Shown here one piece after another: positions 51,711 through 59,099 of a stretch of DNA of 59,099 nt (position 1 is its first letter; each line of letters opens with the position of its first letter). Made by a program: the position numbers and the translations under genes. The notes under the pieces are model-generated. The model was not told the DNA's origin. It searched no databases and was given only the letters and a program-made list of their open reading frames with translations. This DNA comes from JAAYEA01 sp012689325 (GTDB lineage: Bacteria > Chloroflexota > Anaerolineae > JAAYEA01), in the NCBI GenBank assembly GCA_036841525.1, contig DAITVZ010000027.1, positions 1 to 59,099 of the forward strand, given 5' to 3'.

Positions 51711-53399
51711 CTACGCCCCTTGCTGCGTCTCGAACGGCCAGGCCATCATGCCGCCGTCCAGGACCTCCACGTTGGTATAGCCCGCCCCGGCCAGGATGCG
51801 CGCGGCCTCCCAGGCCCGCAGGCTGGACTTGCAGTAGGCCACCACCCGCCTATCCCGCGGGATCTCGGCAAGCCGGCCACGCACGGCCCCCAACGGGACC
51901 AGCGTGGAGCCGGGGATGGCCCCCGCCTGGTGCTCGTCGGGCGAGCGCACGTCCAGCAGCATCAGGTCCTCGCCCGCCTGGCGGCTGGCCTGCAGCTCGG
52001 TGGAGGTGCAGCCGCGCATCAGGCCATCGAGCTTGTTGCGCGCAATGTTGGCCGCCACGATCAGCACGTCCATGGCCTCCGAGTAAGGCGGCGCATAGGT
52101 CAGGTCCAGCCCCGCCACCTGGTCCACCGTCATCCCGGCGGTCATGGCGGTGATGGCCACGTCCACGCGGCGGACCACGTCGCCCAGCCCCACGCCCTCG
52201 ACACCGATCAGCCGGCGGGTCGCCTTCTCCGCGATCAGTTTGAGCACCACGGGCTTGGCGCCGGGGTAATAGTGCGGCTTGTCCGGCGAGGCGGCCACCG
52301 CCGAGATCACCGGGATGCCCAGCTCGGTCGCCTGTTGCACGCTCAGCCCCGCGCGGGCGATGTTATAGTCAAAGACCTTGAGCGCCGTCGCCCCGGCAAC
52401 GCCGGGGAAGCGATCCACATGGCCCGCCGCGTTGGAGCCGGCCACGCGCCCTTCCTTGTTGGCCACCGAGCCCAGCGGCAAGAAGCAGCCGGTCCCGCGC
52501 ACGAAACAGGACTTTTCCGCGCAATCGCCCGCCGCATAGATGTTCGGGTCGGAGGTCTGCATGTACTCGTTCACATAAATGCCGCCGGAAGCGCCGATGA
52601 GCAGCCCGGCCTCCTTGGCCAGCGTCACGTTGGGGCGCATGCCGATGGCCAGCAGCACCAGCGAGACGGGGATGGTGCCGTTGGAGGTCACCACCGCCTT
52701 GACCTTGCCGTTCTCGTCGCCCTCGAAGCGCTCCACGCGGGTGCTCGTGAGCACCTTGACGCCGCGAGAGCGCATGTGGTTCTCCACCAAGAGCGACATA
52801 TCGGGGTCCAGCATGGTCAGCACGCGGGGGAGCATCTCGATGACGGTGACGCCCGAGCCGCAAGCGGTGATCGCCTCGGTCATCTCCATGCCGATGAGCC
52901 CGCCGCCGACAATGGCCACCATGGGGCAGGCCCCGCCCTGCAGGTGCTCTCGGAAGCGGTCGGCGTCCTCCACCCGCTTGAGCTGCAGCACGTTCTCCAG
53001 CTCTTTGCCGGGGATGGGCGGCTCCACCGGCTCGGCGCCCGTGGCGATGATCAGCTTGTCATAGGGCAGCCGCTGGGTCGCGCCGGTGTCCACGTTCCGA
53101 ACCTCGACCTCCTTCGCCTTGCGGTCGATGGTCGTGGCCATGGTGCGATTGAGCACCTTGATTCCCTTGACTTTGGCAAAGAAGGTCGGGTCGCGCATGA
53201 CCCCAACGGGGGTGGTCATGAGCTGGCGGCGGTCCTGGACCATACCCGAGATGTAATAGGGCAGGCCGCAGCCCGCATAAGAGAGCAGCTCGTCCTTTTC
53301 CACAATGGTGATCTCGGCCGTGGGGTCCAGCCGGCGCGCCCGCGCCGCGGCCTTGGGCCCCGCCGCCACCCCGCCGATGACAACGATCTTTTTGCCCAT
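51711..53399 (-). CDS. CoA-disulfide reductase / persulfide reductase with C-terminal rhodanese domain
   Basis: 562 residues. Pyridine nucleotide-disulfide oxidoreductase fold: FAD motif VVIGGVAAGPKAAARARR, redox Cys44 in SYAGCGLPYYISG (single-Cys type, as in CoA-disulfide reductase and Npsr), NAD motif VAIVGGGLIGMEMTEA, and FAD-binding IYAAGDCAE. Residues ~465-562 are a rhodanese domain with Cys523 in AYCKSSLRAWEAA. Such fusions reduce CoA persulfides/polysulfides with NAD(P)H in sulfur metabolism. The promoter contains a CsoR/CstR-type palindrome, consistent with persulfide or copper control. Start ATG 53399 with AAAGGAGAG. Single gene. Confidence 0.92.
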   Translation of the reverse strand: MGKKIVVIGGVAAGPKAAARARRLDPTAEITIVEKDELLSYAGCGLPYYISGMVQDRRQLMTTPVGVMRDPTFFAKVKGIKVLNRTMATTIDRKAKEVEVRNVDTGATQRLPYDKLIIATGAEPVEPPIPGKELENVLQLKRVEDADRFREHLQGGACPMVAIVGGGLIGMEMTEAITACGSGVTVIEMLPRVLTMLDPDMSLLVENHMRSRGVKVLTSTRVERFEGDENGKVKAVVTSNGTIPVSLVLLAIGMRPNVTLAKEAGLLIGASGGIYVNEYMQTSDPNIYAAGDCAEKSCFVRGTGCFLPLGSVANKEGRVAGSNAAGHVDRFPGVAGATALKVFDYNIARAGLSVQQATELGIPVISAVAASPDKPHYYPGAKPVVLKLIAEKATRRLIGVEGVGLGDVVRRVDVAITAMTAGMTVDQVAGLDLTYAPPYSEAMDVLIVAANIARNKLDGLMRGCTSTELQASRQAGEDLMLLDVRSPDEHQAGAIPGSTLVPLGAVRGRLAEIPRDRRVVAYCKSSLRAWEAARILAGAGYTNVEVLDGGMMAWPFETQQGA

Positions 53400-53448
53400 G
53401 TTTCATCTCTCCTTTGCAGATGCCGATCTAGTGACTCCGTTGTGCATT

Positions 53449-53477
53449 ATTATACCCCATGGGGGTATATATGCAAA
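53449..53477 (-). promoter_or_regulatory. promoter with CsoR/CstR-like operator in its spacer
   Basis: Minus strand TTTGCA (53477-53472), 17-bp spacer, TATAAT (53454-53449). Within it lies the inverted repeat TATACCCC-ATG-GGGGTATA (53451-53469), which overlaps the -10 and most of the spacer. Its A/T-flanked C4/G4 form is that of CsoR-family operators. A bound repressor would block RNA polymerase. No csoR/cstR gene is in the window. Confidence 0.7.
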
Positions 53478-53602
53478 TCCAGCCCGCAGCGGATCGCCTG
53501 TGGGTTTTGCCCACGTAGCGCGACGCAAACGCCGCGATTCGCCAGAGTGGCGGATACGCGTATGATACGCTTCGCAATTCGATCATGTGAGGAGGATCCA
53601 AC

Positions 53603-54682
53603 ATGACTCACCAGAGCGCCTGCCGTTCGCTGGCCCTTATCCTGCTCGCCTGCCTGGCCTTGTCCGCCTGCGCCAAGGCCACGCCTACACCCACCGCGCC
53701 GTCCGGCGTCGCCAACGAGGAGATCTCGTGGCCCATCGGCGAGACCACCTGCTACGCCACCGTCACTGGTCCAACCGGAGCAGGCCCCTACCCCGCCGTG
53801 GTGTTCATCCCCGGCTCCGGGCCCACCGACCGCAACTGGAACTCGCCGCTTTTGCCGGGAACCAACGGCAGCGCCAAGCTGCTGGCGCAGGCCCTGGCCG
53901 AGGCGGGCTACGTGACCATCCGTTATGACAAGCGTTTCACCGGCCAGGGCTCCGGCGACAACCTGCCCAAGCTCATCGGCAACATCAGCCTGGAGAGCCA
54001 CCGCGTCGAGGTGGCGGGGGCCGTGGACGCGCTGCTCGCCCGCCCCGACGTGGACCCCCAGCGCATCTATGTGCTGGCCAACAGCGAGGGGTGCATCCAC
54101 GCGCTGGTCTACCAGCAACAGGCCACGGACAAGCGCTTCGCCGGGCTGGTCCTGGCCGCCCCTCCCGGGCAATCCATGATCGACCTGTTGCGCGCCCAGG
54201 TGAACCCGCAGCTCACCCCCCTCCCCGGCGGAGCCAAGTACGTCGAGCTCTTTAACGCCGCGCTGGATCAGTTCGTCGCCACGGGCTCGGCCCAACCCGA
54301 CTCCAGCCTTCCCGAGGGGGTGCGCAACCTGATCTCCAGCCTCACCACCCCCGCCAACCTGCCCTTCACCCGCGAGATCATGCCGCTGGACCCCGCGCCG
54401 CTGCTGGCGGCAGTCCCGGAGCCCGTGCTGGTGCTGATCGGTCAGCGCGACATCCAGGTGAACTGGGAAGTGGACGGCAAACGGTTGGAGGAGGCCGCCG
54501 CCGGGCGCGATCACGTGACCTTTGTTTATCCCCCCGAGGCCAACCACATCCTCAAGCACGAGGCCACGCCCCGGGCTCAGCTCGACCCCGCCAAGGTGCA
54601 GATGGGCTACAATGCCGAGTCCGCCACGCTCGACGCGGAGGCGCTGCAGGCCATCCTCGACTGGCTGAAGGCGCGCGAGTAG
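53603..54682 (+). CDS. alpha/beta hydrolase lipoprotein
   Basis: 359 residues. The signal peptide ends in lipobox LALSAC, so the mature protein should be lipid-anchored outside the membrane. It then follows the dienelactone-hydrolase/acyl-peptidase-like pattern: VVFIPGSGPTDRNWN, TIRYDKRFTGQGSG, nucleophile Ser161 in VLANSEGCIHAL, acid region VLVLIGQRDIQVN and His in PPEANHILKH. Substrate unknown. ATG 53603 with GAGGAGG. A TTCGCC-17 bp-TATGAT promoter (53538-53566) is possible. Divergent from the reductase gene, sharing its upstream region. Confidence 0.83.
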   Translation: MTHQSACRSLALILLACLALSACAKATPTPTAPSGVANEEISWPIGETTCYATVTGPTGAGPYPAVVFIPGSGPTDRNWNSPLLPGTNGSAKLLAQALAEAGYVTIRYDKRFTGQGSGDNLPKLIGNISLESHRVEVAGAVDALLARPDVDPQRIYVLANSEGCIHALVYQQQATDKRFAGLVLAAPPGQSMIDLLRAQVNPQLTPLPGGAKYVELFNAALDQFVATGSAQPDSSLPEGVRNLISSLTTPANLPFTREIMPLDPAPLLAAVPEPVLVLIGQRDIQVNWEVDGKRLEEAAAGRDHVTFVYPPEANHILKHEATPRAQLDPAKVQMGYNAESATLDAEALQAILDWLKARE

Positions 54683-55049
54683 CGAACCGAGGCGCAGCCC
54701 GTGGCGCAATCCTCCGGATTGCGCGGCCGTCAAGCCGCGGAGAAGACTCAATCCGGAGGATTGTGCTACGCCTGCGAGCCCGCGCCGTGCCGGCGAAGAC
54801 ACAATCCGGAGGATTGTGCTACGCCTGCGAGCCCACGCCGTGCCGGCGAAGACACAATCCGGAGGATTGTGCTACGCCTGCGAGCCCGCACCGCGCCAGC
54901 GAAGACACAATCCAGAGGATTGTGCTACGATTGCGCGTCCGCGGCGCACGCCATCAGGCGATCGCGGCGCAACTGGCCACCGAAACCTTTTCCGCCCTCT
55001 GTGCGTACTAGAGATCGGTAAGCCGATCGTCAATTGCCAGGAGAATCCC
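54683..55049. other. 367-bp intergenic region dominated by repeats
   Basis: It holds an initial GTGGCGCAATCCTCCGGATT palindrome (54701-54720), the 53-bp tandem array, and a GATCGG-TAAG-CCGATC hairpin (55013-55028) just before the ABC operon. No clear promoter was recognised. Open frames across the array shift frame in each unit and are not genes. Confidence 0.7.
54749..54950. repeat. tandem array, about four copies of a 53-bp unit
   Basis: Units start with CAATCCGGAGGATTGTGCTA at 54749, 54802, 54855 and 54908, an exact 53-bp period. The last copy has a C-to-A-type variation (CAATCCAGAGG) and then diverges. Each unit begins with the palindrome CAATCC-GGA-GGATTG. The sequences between palindromes are also repeated, so this is a minisatellite and not a CRISPR array. 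Confidence 0.92.
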
Positions 55050-55949
55050 ATGAACACCGTCGAGGTCTCTCATATTCGCAAGTCCTTTGGGACCGCCCGC
55101 GCGGTGGAGGATGTGTCGTTTTCCGCCGAGCCAGGCCAGATACTGGGGCTCTTGGGCCCCAACGGCGCCGGCAAAACCACCTCCATCCGCATCATTCTCG
55201 ATATCTATCGAGCCGATAGCGGCATGGTCTCGGTCCTGGACGGGCCCATGACCGAGGGAAAGAAAGCCCGCATCGGCTACCTGCCGGAGGAGCGCGGGCT
55301 CTATCAAGACCTGCCGCTGGAGCCCTGCCTCCTCTACCTGGCCACCCTCAAGGGCGTCGCGCCCAAGGTGGCGCGGCAGCGCCTGGGCGAGTACCTGGAG
55401 CGCTTTGACTTGGCCGCCCACAAGAACAAGAAGGTCAAGGAGCTCAGCAAGGGCATGCAACAAAAGGCCCAGATGATCAACACCGTGTTGCACCAGCCCG
55501 ACCTGATCATCATCGATGAGCCCTTCGCGGCGCTGGACCCCATCAACACCCAGATGGTCAAGGACCTCATCCTCCAACTGCGCGACGGCGGGGCCACCAT
55601 CCTCATGTCCACGCACCAGATGCACCAGGCAGAGGAGCTCTGCGACCGCATCGTCCTCATCGACCAGGGACGCGACGTCCTTTCCGGCAAGCTGGATGAG
55701 GTGCGCCGCCGCTATATGGGACACGCCGTGATCGTGCGGGTGGCCGGCGAGCTTCCGCCGCTGGAGGGCGTCGCGAGCACCGCGCGGCAGAACGGATCCC
55801 TGCGCCTGGCGCTGGCCGAGTCGGCCTCCCCGCAAGACGTCCTGCGCCAGTTGGTGGCGCACGGGGCGGCCGTGGAGCGGTTCGAGATCGCCGTCCCCAC
55901 CCTCGACGAGATCTTTATCCGGGCAGTGAAGGAGGGGACGACGTCATGA
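55050..55949 (+). CDS. ABC transporter ATP-binding protein (NatA-like)
   Basis: 299 residues, ABC-2/NatA class ATPase. Walker A GPNGAGKT (~residues 38-45), Q-loop region LPEERGLYQDL, signature LSKGMQQKAQ, Walker B LIIIDEPFAALDP and switch STHQMHQAEEL. The C-terminal ~90 residues form the DUF4162-like domain (GHAVIVRVAGELP...PTLDEIFI) typical of this group. It energises export through the two following membrane subunits. ATG 55050 follows CAGGAGAAT. The stop overlaps the next start by 4 bp. The substrate may be Na+, an antibiotic or a peptide. Confidence 0.93.
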   Translation: MNTVEVSHIRKSFGTARAVEDVSFSAEPGQILGLLGPNGAGKTTSIRIILDIYRADSGMVSVLDGPMTEGKKARIGYLPEERGLYQDLPLEPCLLYLATLKGVAPKVARQRLGEYLERFDLAAHKNKKVKELSKGMQQKAQMINTVLHQPDLIIIDEPFAALDPINTQMVKDLILQLRDGGATILMSTHQMHQAEELCDRIVLIDQGRDVLSGKLDEVRRRYMGHAVIVRVAGELPPLEGVASTARQNGSLRLALAESASPQDVLRQLVAHGAAVERFEIAVPTLDEIFIRAVKEGTTS

Positions 55950-57181
55950 ACCGCATGTGGCTGATCGCATGGCACGAGTACGCGATGCGCGTGCTCAAGA
56001 AGGGCTTCCTCCTGGCGGTGGCGGCCCTGCCCGTCTTTGTCATCGCGATGGTGGGCCTGGGCGCCTTCATCGAAAGCACGGAGCGGGATGACCGGCCGCT
56101 GGGTTACGTGGACGTTGCCGGCGCCTTGGGCGATCCGCGGCCGCCGGTGGCCTGGGCGCGAGGACCCGATGATGTCGGGGCGGCGCGCCTGGTGCCCATG
56201 GCGCGCTTTGGCTCTGCGGACGAGGCGCTGGCGGCGCTGCGGCGCGGCGAGATTCAGGCCTACTATGTCCTCGCGCCGGACTATGCCCAGACCCGCCGCG
56301 TGGAGCTGTACTACCTCAAGGCCCCCGGCGGGAACGCCACCCGGCAGTTCTGGAGCTTTCTCCAGGTCAACCAACTGGGCGGCCTGGACCCGGCGGTGGC
56401 GGAGCGGGCCACGGCGGGGAGCAACCTCACCGTCCGCTGGCCGGAGGGGACCCCTGGCGGCGCGCGCGAGTTTTCGCCGCGCACCTTCCTCAGCAATTTT
56501 CTGCCGATGATCCTGGCCATGGCCAACATCTATGTGCTCATCAGCACCTCCAGCACCCTCATCGAGGCGCTGGTGACGGAGAAGGAAAACCGCACCATCG
56601 AGATCATGCTCACCTCCGTTTCCACGGAGCAACTGGTCATCGGCAAGGTGATCGGGATCGTGGGCATGACGCTGACGCTGCTGGCGGGGTGGGCCGCGCT
56701 GAGCGTGGCGGCGGTCTGGATCGGGGGCCAGGTCTTTCACCTTGCCATTCTGCAGAACGTGCGCGTGGATGGAGGGATGGCGCTGCGGATGCTCGTCGTG
56801 GCCATCCCGAGCCTGGTGCTGCTCTCGGCGCTGGTGGTCGCCCTGGGCATCACCCTGAGCGACGCGCACGAAGCGCAACAGACCTCGGGCCTGTTCGTGC
56901 TGCCCTCGGTGGCGCCGTTCTGGTTTTCCATGCTCATCTTCCAGAACCCCGCCAGCCCGATCCTGACGATCCTGACCATGGTCCCCCTCACGGCGCTCAC
57001 CATGCTGGCGCTGCGGCTAATGCTCTCCGCCGTGCCAGGGTGGCAGGTGGCGGCCAGCGCCGCCATCACCGCGCTGGCGGCGGTAGGGGCCACCTGGCTG
57101 GCCGCGCGAGCGTTCCGCCTGGGCCTGTTGCGCTACGGCAAGAAACTGAGCCTGCGCGAGATCATGGGGAGGTCAGCATGA
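55946..57181 (+). CDS. ABC transporter permease, NatB-like (subunit 1)
   Basis: 411 residues. One N-terminal transmembrane helix is followed by an extracytoplasmic domain (~45-180) and five to six C-terminal helices. The cytoplasmic coupling segment VTEKENRTIEIMLTSVSTEQLVIGKVIG is the ABC-2/NatB hallmark. The ATG overlaps the ATPase stop (ATGA at 55946-55949). It works as a heterodimer with the next gene product. Confidence 0.9.
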   Translation: MNRMWLIAWHEYAMRVLKKGFLLAVAALPVFVIAMVGLGAFIESTERDDRPLGYVDVAGALGDPRPPVAWARGPDDVGAARLVPMARFGSADEALAALRRGEIQAYYVLAPDYAQTRRVELYYLKAPGGNATRQFWSFLQVNQLGGLDPAVAERATAGSNLTVRWPEGTPGGAREFSPRTFLSNFLPMILAMANIYVLISTSSTLIEALVTEKENRTIEIMLTSVSTEQLVIGKVIGIVGMTLTLLAGWAALSVAAVWIGGQVFHLAILQNVRVDGGMALRMLVVAIPSLVLLSALVVALGITLSDAHEAQQTSGLFVLPSVAPFWFSMLIFQNPASPILTILTMVPLTALTMLALRLMLSAVPGWQVAASAAITALAAVGATWLAARAFRLGLLRYGKKLSLREIMGRSA

Positions 57182-58419
57182 GCGCCAAGACTTGGCTGGT
57201 GTTGCGCCACGAGCTGATCATCACGCTGACGCGCCCTTCCTTCATCCTGGCCGCGTTGGGCCTCCCCCTGATCGCGGGGCTGATCTTTGGCGCGGCGTCC
57301 TGGCTAGCGCCCGACACACCCGCCGGCGCCGTCGGGACGGCGGCTCCCTCCGCGGCCCCTGGGCTGAAGCGCGAAGGATTCGTGGACTATGCCGGGATCA
57401 TCCACGAGCTGCCGCCGGACCTGGCGCAGGGGATGCTCTCCGAGTACCCCGACGAGGACGCGGCGCTGGCCGCCTTGCGCGCGGGGGAGATCAGCGCCTA
57501 CTATGTGATCGCCGCCGACTATATCGACAGCGGCGAGCTCACCTACACTAATCCGGCCTACACCCTGGTCGGCACCGGCGACCAGAGCTGGCTGATGAAA
57601 CAGGTCCTCACCGCCAACCTGCTGGAGGGCGACCGCGCGCGGCTGGAGCGCTTCTGGAACCCGATGAACCTCGAGCAGCGCCCGTTGCAGGCGGATGAGC
57701 GCCGCGACATGGCGAGCCCGCTGGCCTTCTACGTGCCCTACGTCACCATGATGCTCCTCTATGCCACCATCATGATGGCGGGAAGCTTGCTGATGAACAG
57801 CATCACCACCGAAAAGCAGAACCGGGTGCTGGAGATCCTGCTCGGCTCGGTGCACCCGCGCGAGCTGCTGGCGGGCAAGGTCGCAGCGCTGGGCATCGCC
57901 GGGCTGGTGCAGACGTTCTGCTGGGTGGGCGCAGGCTATGTCTTGCTGCGGCTGGCCGGGCAGCGCATCTCCCTTCCCGCCGACCTCCAGCTCTCCCCAT
58001 CGATCATCGGGTGGGGGCTGGCCTTCTTTGCGCTGGGCTATGCCGTCTATGCCACGCTGATGGCAGGGCTGGGAGCGCTGGCGCCGAGCCTGAAAGAGGC
58101 CTCGCAGGGGGTCACCCTGGTCATCTGGCCGTTGATCGTGCCGCTCCTGTTCATCTGGGCGATGGCGGAACAGCCCCACGCGCCGTACACGGTGGCGCTG
58201 AGCCTGTTCCCCCTCACCTCGCCCACGGTCATGGTCCTGCGACTCTCCCTGGGCGGGGTGCCGCTCTGGCAGCCACTGCTGGCGCTGGCGCTCTTGGCCC
58301 TCACCGCCGTCCTGGTGCTGCGGGCCGTGGCGCGCCTGTTCCACGCCCAGGTGCTGCTCGGCGCGCAGGGAGCCATCACGCCCAAGGTGCTGGTCCGCGC
58401 GCTGATGGGCAAAGCATAG
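57178..58419 (+). CDS. ABC transporter permease, NatB-like (subunit 2)
   Basis: 413 residues with the same organisation as subunit 1. The coupling segment reads TTEKQNRVLEILLGSVHPRELLAGKV, and both subunits share an AALRxGEIxAYYVxAxDY motif in the extracytoplasmic domain. The two permeases therefore arose by duplication. The ATG overlaps the preceding stop by 4 bp. It ends the ABC operon before the hairpin at 58449-58482. Confidence 0.9.
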   Translation: MSAKTWLVLRHELIITLTRPSFILAALGLPLIAGLIFGAASWLAPDTPAGAVGTAAPSAAPGLKREGFVDYAGIIHELPPDLAQGMLSEYPDEDAALAALRAGEISAYYVIAADYIDSGELTYTNPAYTLVGTGDQSWLMKQVLTANLLEGDRARLERFWNPMNLEQRPLQADERRDMASPLAFYVPYVTMMLLYATIMMAGSLLMNSITTEKQNRVLEILLGSVHPRELLAGKVAALGIAGLVQTFCWVGAGYVLLRLAGQRISLPADLQLSPSIIGWGLAFFALGYAVYATLMAGLGALAPSLKEASQGVTLVIWPLIVPLLFIWAMAEQPHAPYTVALSLFPLTSPTVMVLRLSLGGVPLWQPLLALALLALTAVLVLRAVARLFHAQVLLGAQGAITPKVLVRALMGKA

Positions 58420-58448
58420 CGCGGCGCGACCGCTTGTTCGCTCTCCGA

Positions 58449-58482
58449 GCGCCCAGCATCCTGGAGATGCCGGGCGCTTGCT
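58449..58482 (+). terminator. hairpin after the ABC operon
   Basis: AGCGCCCAGCAT / ATGCCGGGCGCT, a 12-bp stem with one mismatch and a short loop, followed by TGCTCTG. The T-tract is weak. Confidence 0.5.
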
Positions 58483-58534
58483 CTGCCTCCCAGGCGCGCA
58501 GCGCCCCTCTTTGCGAGAGCACGCCGCTCTTCGC

Positions 58535-58585
58535 TTGACATTTTTCGTTTATTACTGTATAATACGAAACGAATATCGTACATGG
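58535..58585 (+). promoter_or_regulatory. consensus promoter and operator-like palindromes of the Lrp-type gene
   Basis: TTGACA (58535-58540), 17-bp spacer, TATAAT (58558-58563), a perfect match. TTCGT and ACGAA arms flank the -10 (TTCGTTTATTA ... TATAATACGAA), and TACGA/TCGTA follow at 58563-58581. Such AT-rich dyads overlapping the -10 fit Lrp-type autoregulation. Confidence 0.8.
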
Positions 58586-58592
58586 AGGCACA

Positions 58593-59099
58593 ATGGCTAT
58601 CAAGGTCGATGAACTGGATCGTCGCATCATTGCCCTTTTGCAGCAGGATGGGCGTATGTCCAACGTGGACATCGCGCGCGAGGTGGGCGTCACCGAAGCC
58701 ACCATCCGGAAACGCATGGACAAGCTCCTCTCCCAGGAAACTATCAAAGTGGTTGGCATCCCCAACCCGGCCAAGGTGGGCTACCCCATCGAGACCATCA
58801 TCCTCTTGCAGGTGGACTTGCTCCGCTACAGCCAGGTAGCCCAGGCCCTCGCCGAAAAGGCCCCCGTCCGCTCGGTCAAGCTGACCACGGGCGAGTATGA
58901 CATCGTTTTCGAGGCGGTCTTTGCGGAGGAGCAAGAGATCTTTCGCTTCCTCACCGACGAGATCGCCAGCATCCCCGGCGTGCGCAAGACCGCGACCTCC
59001 CACGTCCTCCGCCAGGTGAAAAGCACCTACGAGTGGGCCCTGCCCGGCGAAAAGATGCCGCAGGTGCTGGTGGTGGATGATGACCCCGATTTCGTGGAA
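58593..59099 (+). CDS. Lrp/AsnC-type regulator reading into a response-regulator receiver domain (3' end outside window)
   Basis: 169 residues visible, frame open at the right edge. Residues 1-60 are the Lrp winged helix-turn-helix (DELDRRIIALLQQDGRMSN, IAREVGVTEATIRKRMDKLL). Residues ~65-145 are the RAM/AsnC effector domain (ETIILLQVDL, GEYDIVFEAVF). A normal Lrp would stop near residue 150. Here the frame continues through ALPGEKMPQVLVVDDDPDFVE, the first strand and acidic pocket of a CheY-like receiver domain. ATG 58593 has GGAGG upstream. Probably one fused protein combining amino-acid-type ligand sensing with phosphorylation; the receiver is judged from its first ~15 residues only. Confidence 0.85.
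   Translation, partial: MAIKVDELDRRIIALLQQDGRMSNVDIAREVGVTEATIRKRMDKLLSQETIKVVGIPNPAKVGYPIETIILLQVDLLRYSQVAQALAEKAPVRSVKLTTGEYDIVFEAVFAEEQEIFRFLTDEIASIPGVRKTATSHVLRQVKSTYEWALPGEKMPQVLVVDDDPDFVE

Noticed and set aside
54749..54950. CRISPR array
   Set aside because: The units repeat in full, including the parts that would be spacers, and no cas genes are present.
54701..55021. Small proteins encoded across the 53-bp array
   Set aside because: The 53-bp period shifts the frame in every unit; overlapping open frames are explained by the repeat alone.
1..59099. tRNA, rRNA, transposase, integrase or phage genes
   Set aside because: All intergenic stretches were read on both strands; no cloverleaf, rRNA segment, or recombinase/phage protein was recognised.

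Overview
The window is high-GC bacterial DNA with densely packed genes on both strands. It looks like a contig from a member of the Chloroflexota (Anaerolineae or Caldilineae-like), probably metagenome-derived. The evidence is indirect: secreted proteins with long TNTPxPT-type Thr/Pro stalks, Tat lipoproteins with VEKEV-type spacers, a BTAD/SARP-type ATPase regulator, a type-2-like isoleucyl-tRNA synthetase, and two 100-N scaffold gaps (7286-7385 and 12560-12659). Promoters are very regular. At least eight intergenic regions carry a TTGACA-like and a TATAAT-like hexamer exactly 17 bp apart.

Layout. 1-6.2 kb: 3' end of an alpha-glucan phosphorylase, an S1-domain protein (minus strand), SfsA, and EF-G behind a strong promoter and a leader terminator. 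6.4-12.5 kb: a uroporphyrinogen-decarboxylase-family gene cut by a gap, then a sugar-type solute-binding lipoprotein (with a 24-T homopolymer) directly followed by a large Cache-HAMP-PAS-GAF histidine kinase. 12.7-21.3 kb: MFS transporter, membrane protein, flavin reductase (minus), DinB protein, a secreted Thr/Pro-stalk protein one base from a GT39-type membrane glycosyltransferase, and a secreted beta-helix protein. 21.4-26.7 kb: a secreted alpha/beta hydrolase (minus) and a BTAD/NTPase/TPR regulator.

26.8-31.7 kb is the most coherent regulatory unit. A complete T-box leader, with specifier best read as AUC (Ile), lies upstream of alaX-like, RNase H-like and ileS genes on the minus strand. 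The IleRS carries GVHH in place of the class I HIGH motif. Divergent from it is a chromate transporter. 33-48.8 kb: a long minus-strand carbohydrate region with a GH20-like protein, two tandem heparinase II/III-like proteins with zinc-ribbon-like CxxC pairs, a pentaheme cytochrome, a YiiX-like hydrolase, a DUF362 protein, an unknown protein, DinB, a SelA-fold PLP enzyme and a GH36 alpha-galactosidase. A family 5 solute-binding lipoprotein follows at 49-51 kb with its own promoter.

51.7-59.1 kb: a CoA-disulfide-reductase/rhodanese protein whose promoter spacer contains a CsoR/CstR-type palindrome, a lipoprotein hydrolase, a 53-bp tandem repeat array, a NatAB-like ABC export operon, and at the right edge an Lrp/AsnC regulator that reads in frame into the start of a response-regulator receiver domain. 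No tRNA, rRNA, transposase or CRISPR array was found. Several families of short dispersed palindromes occupy the intergenic regions.
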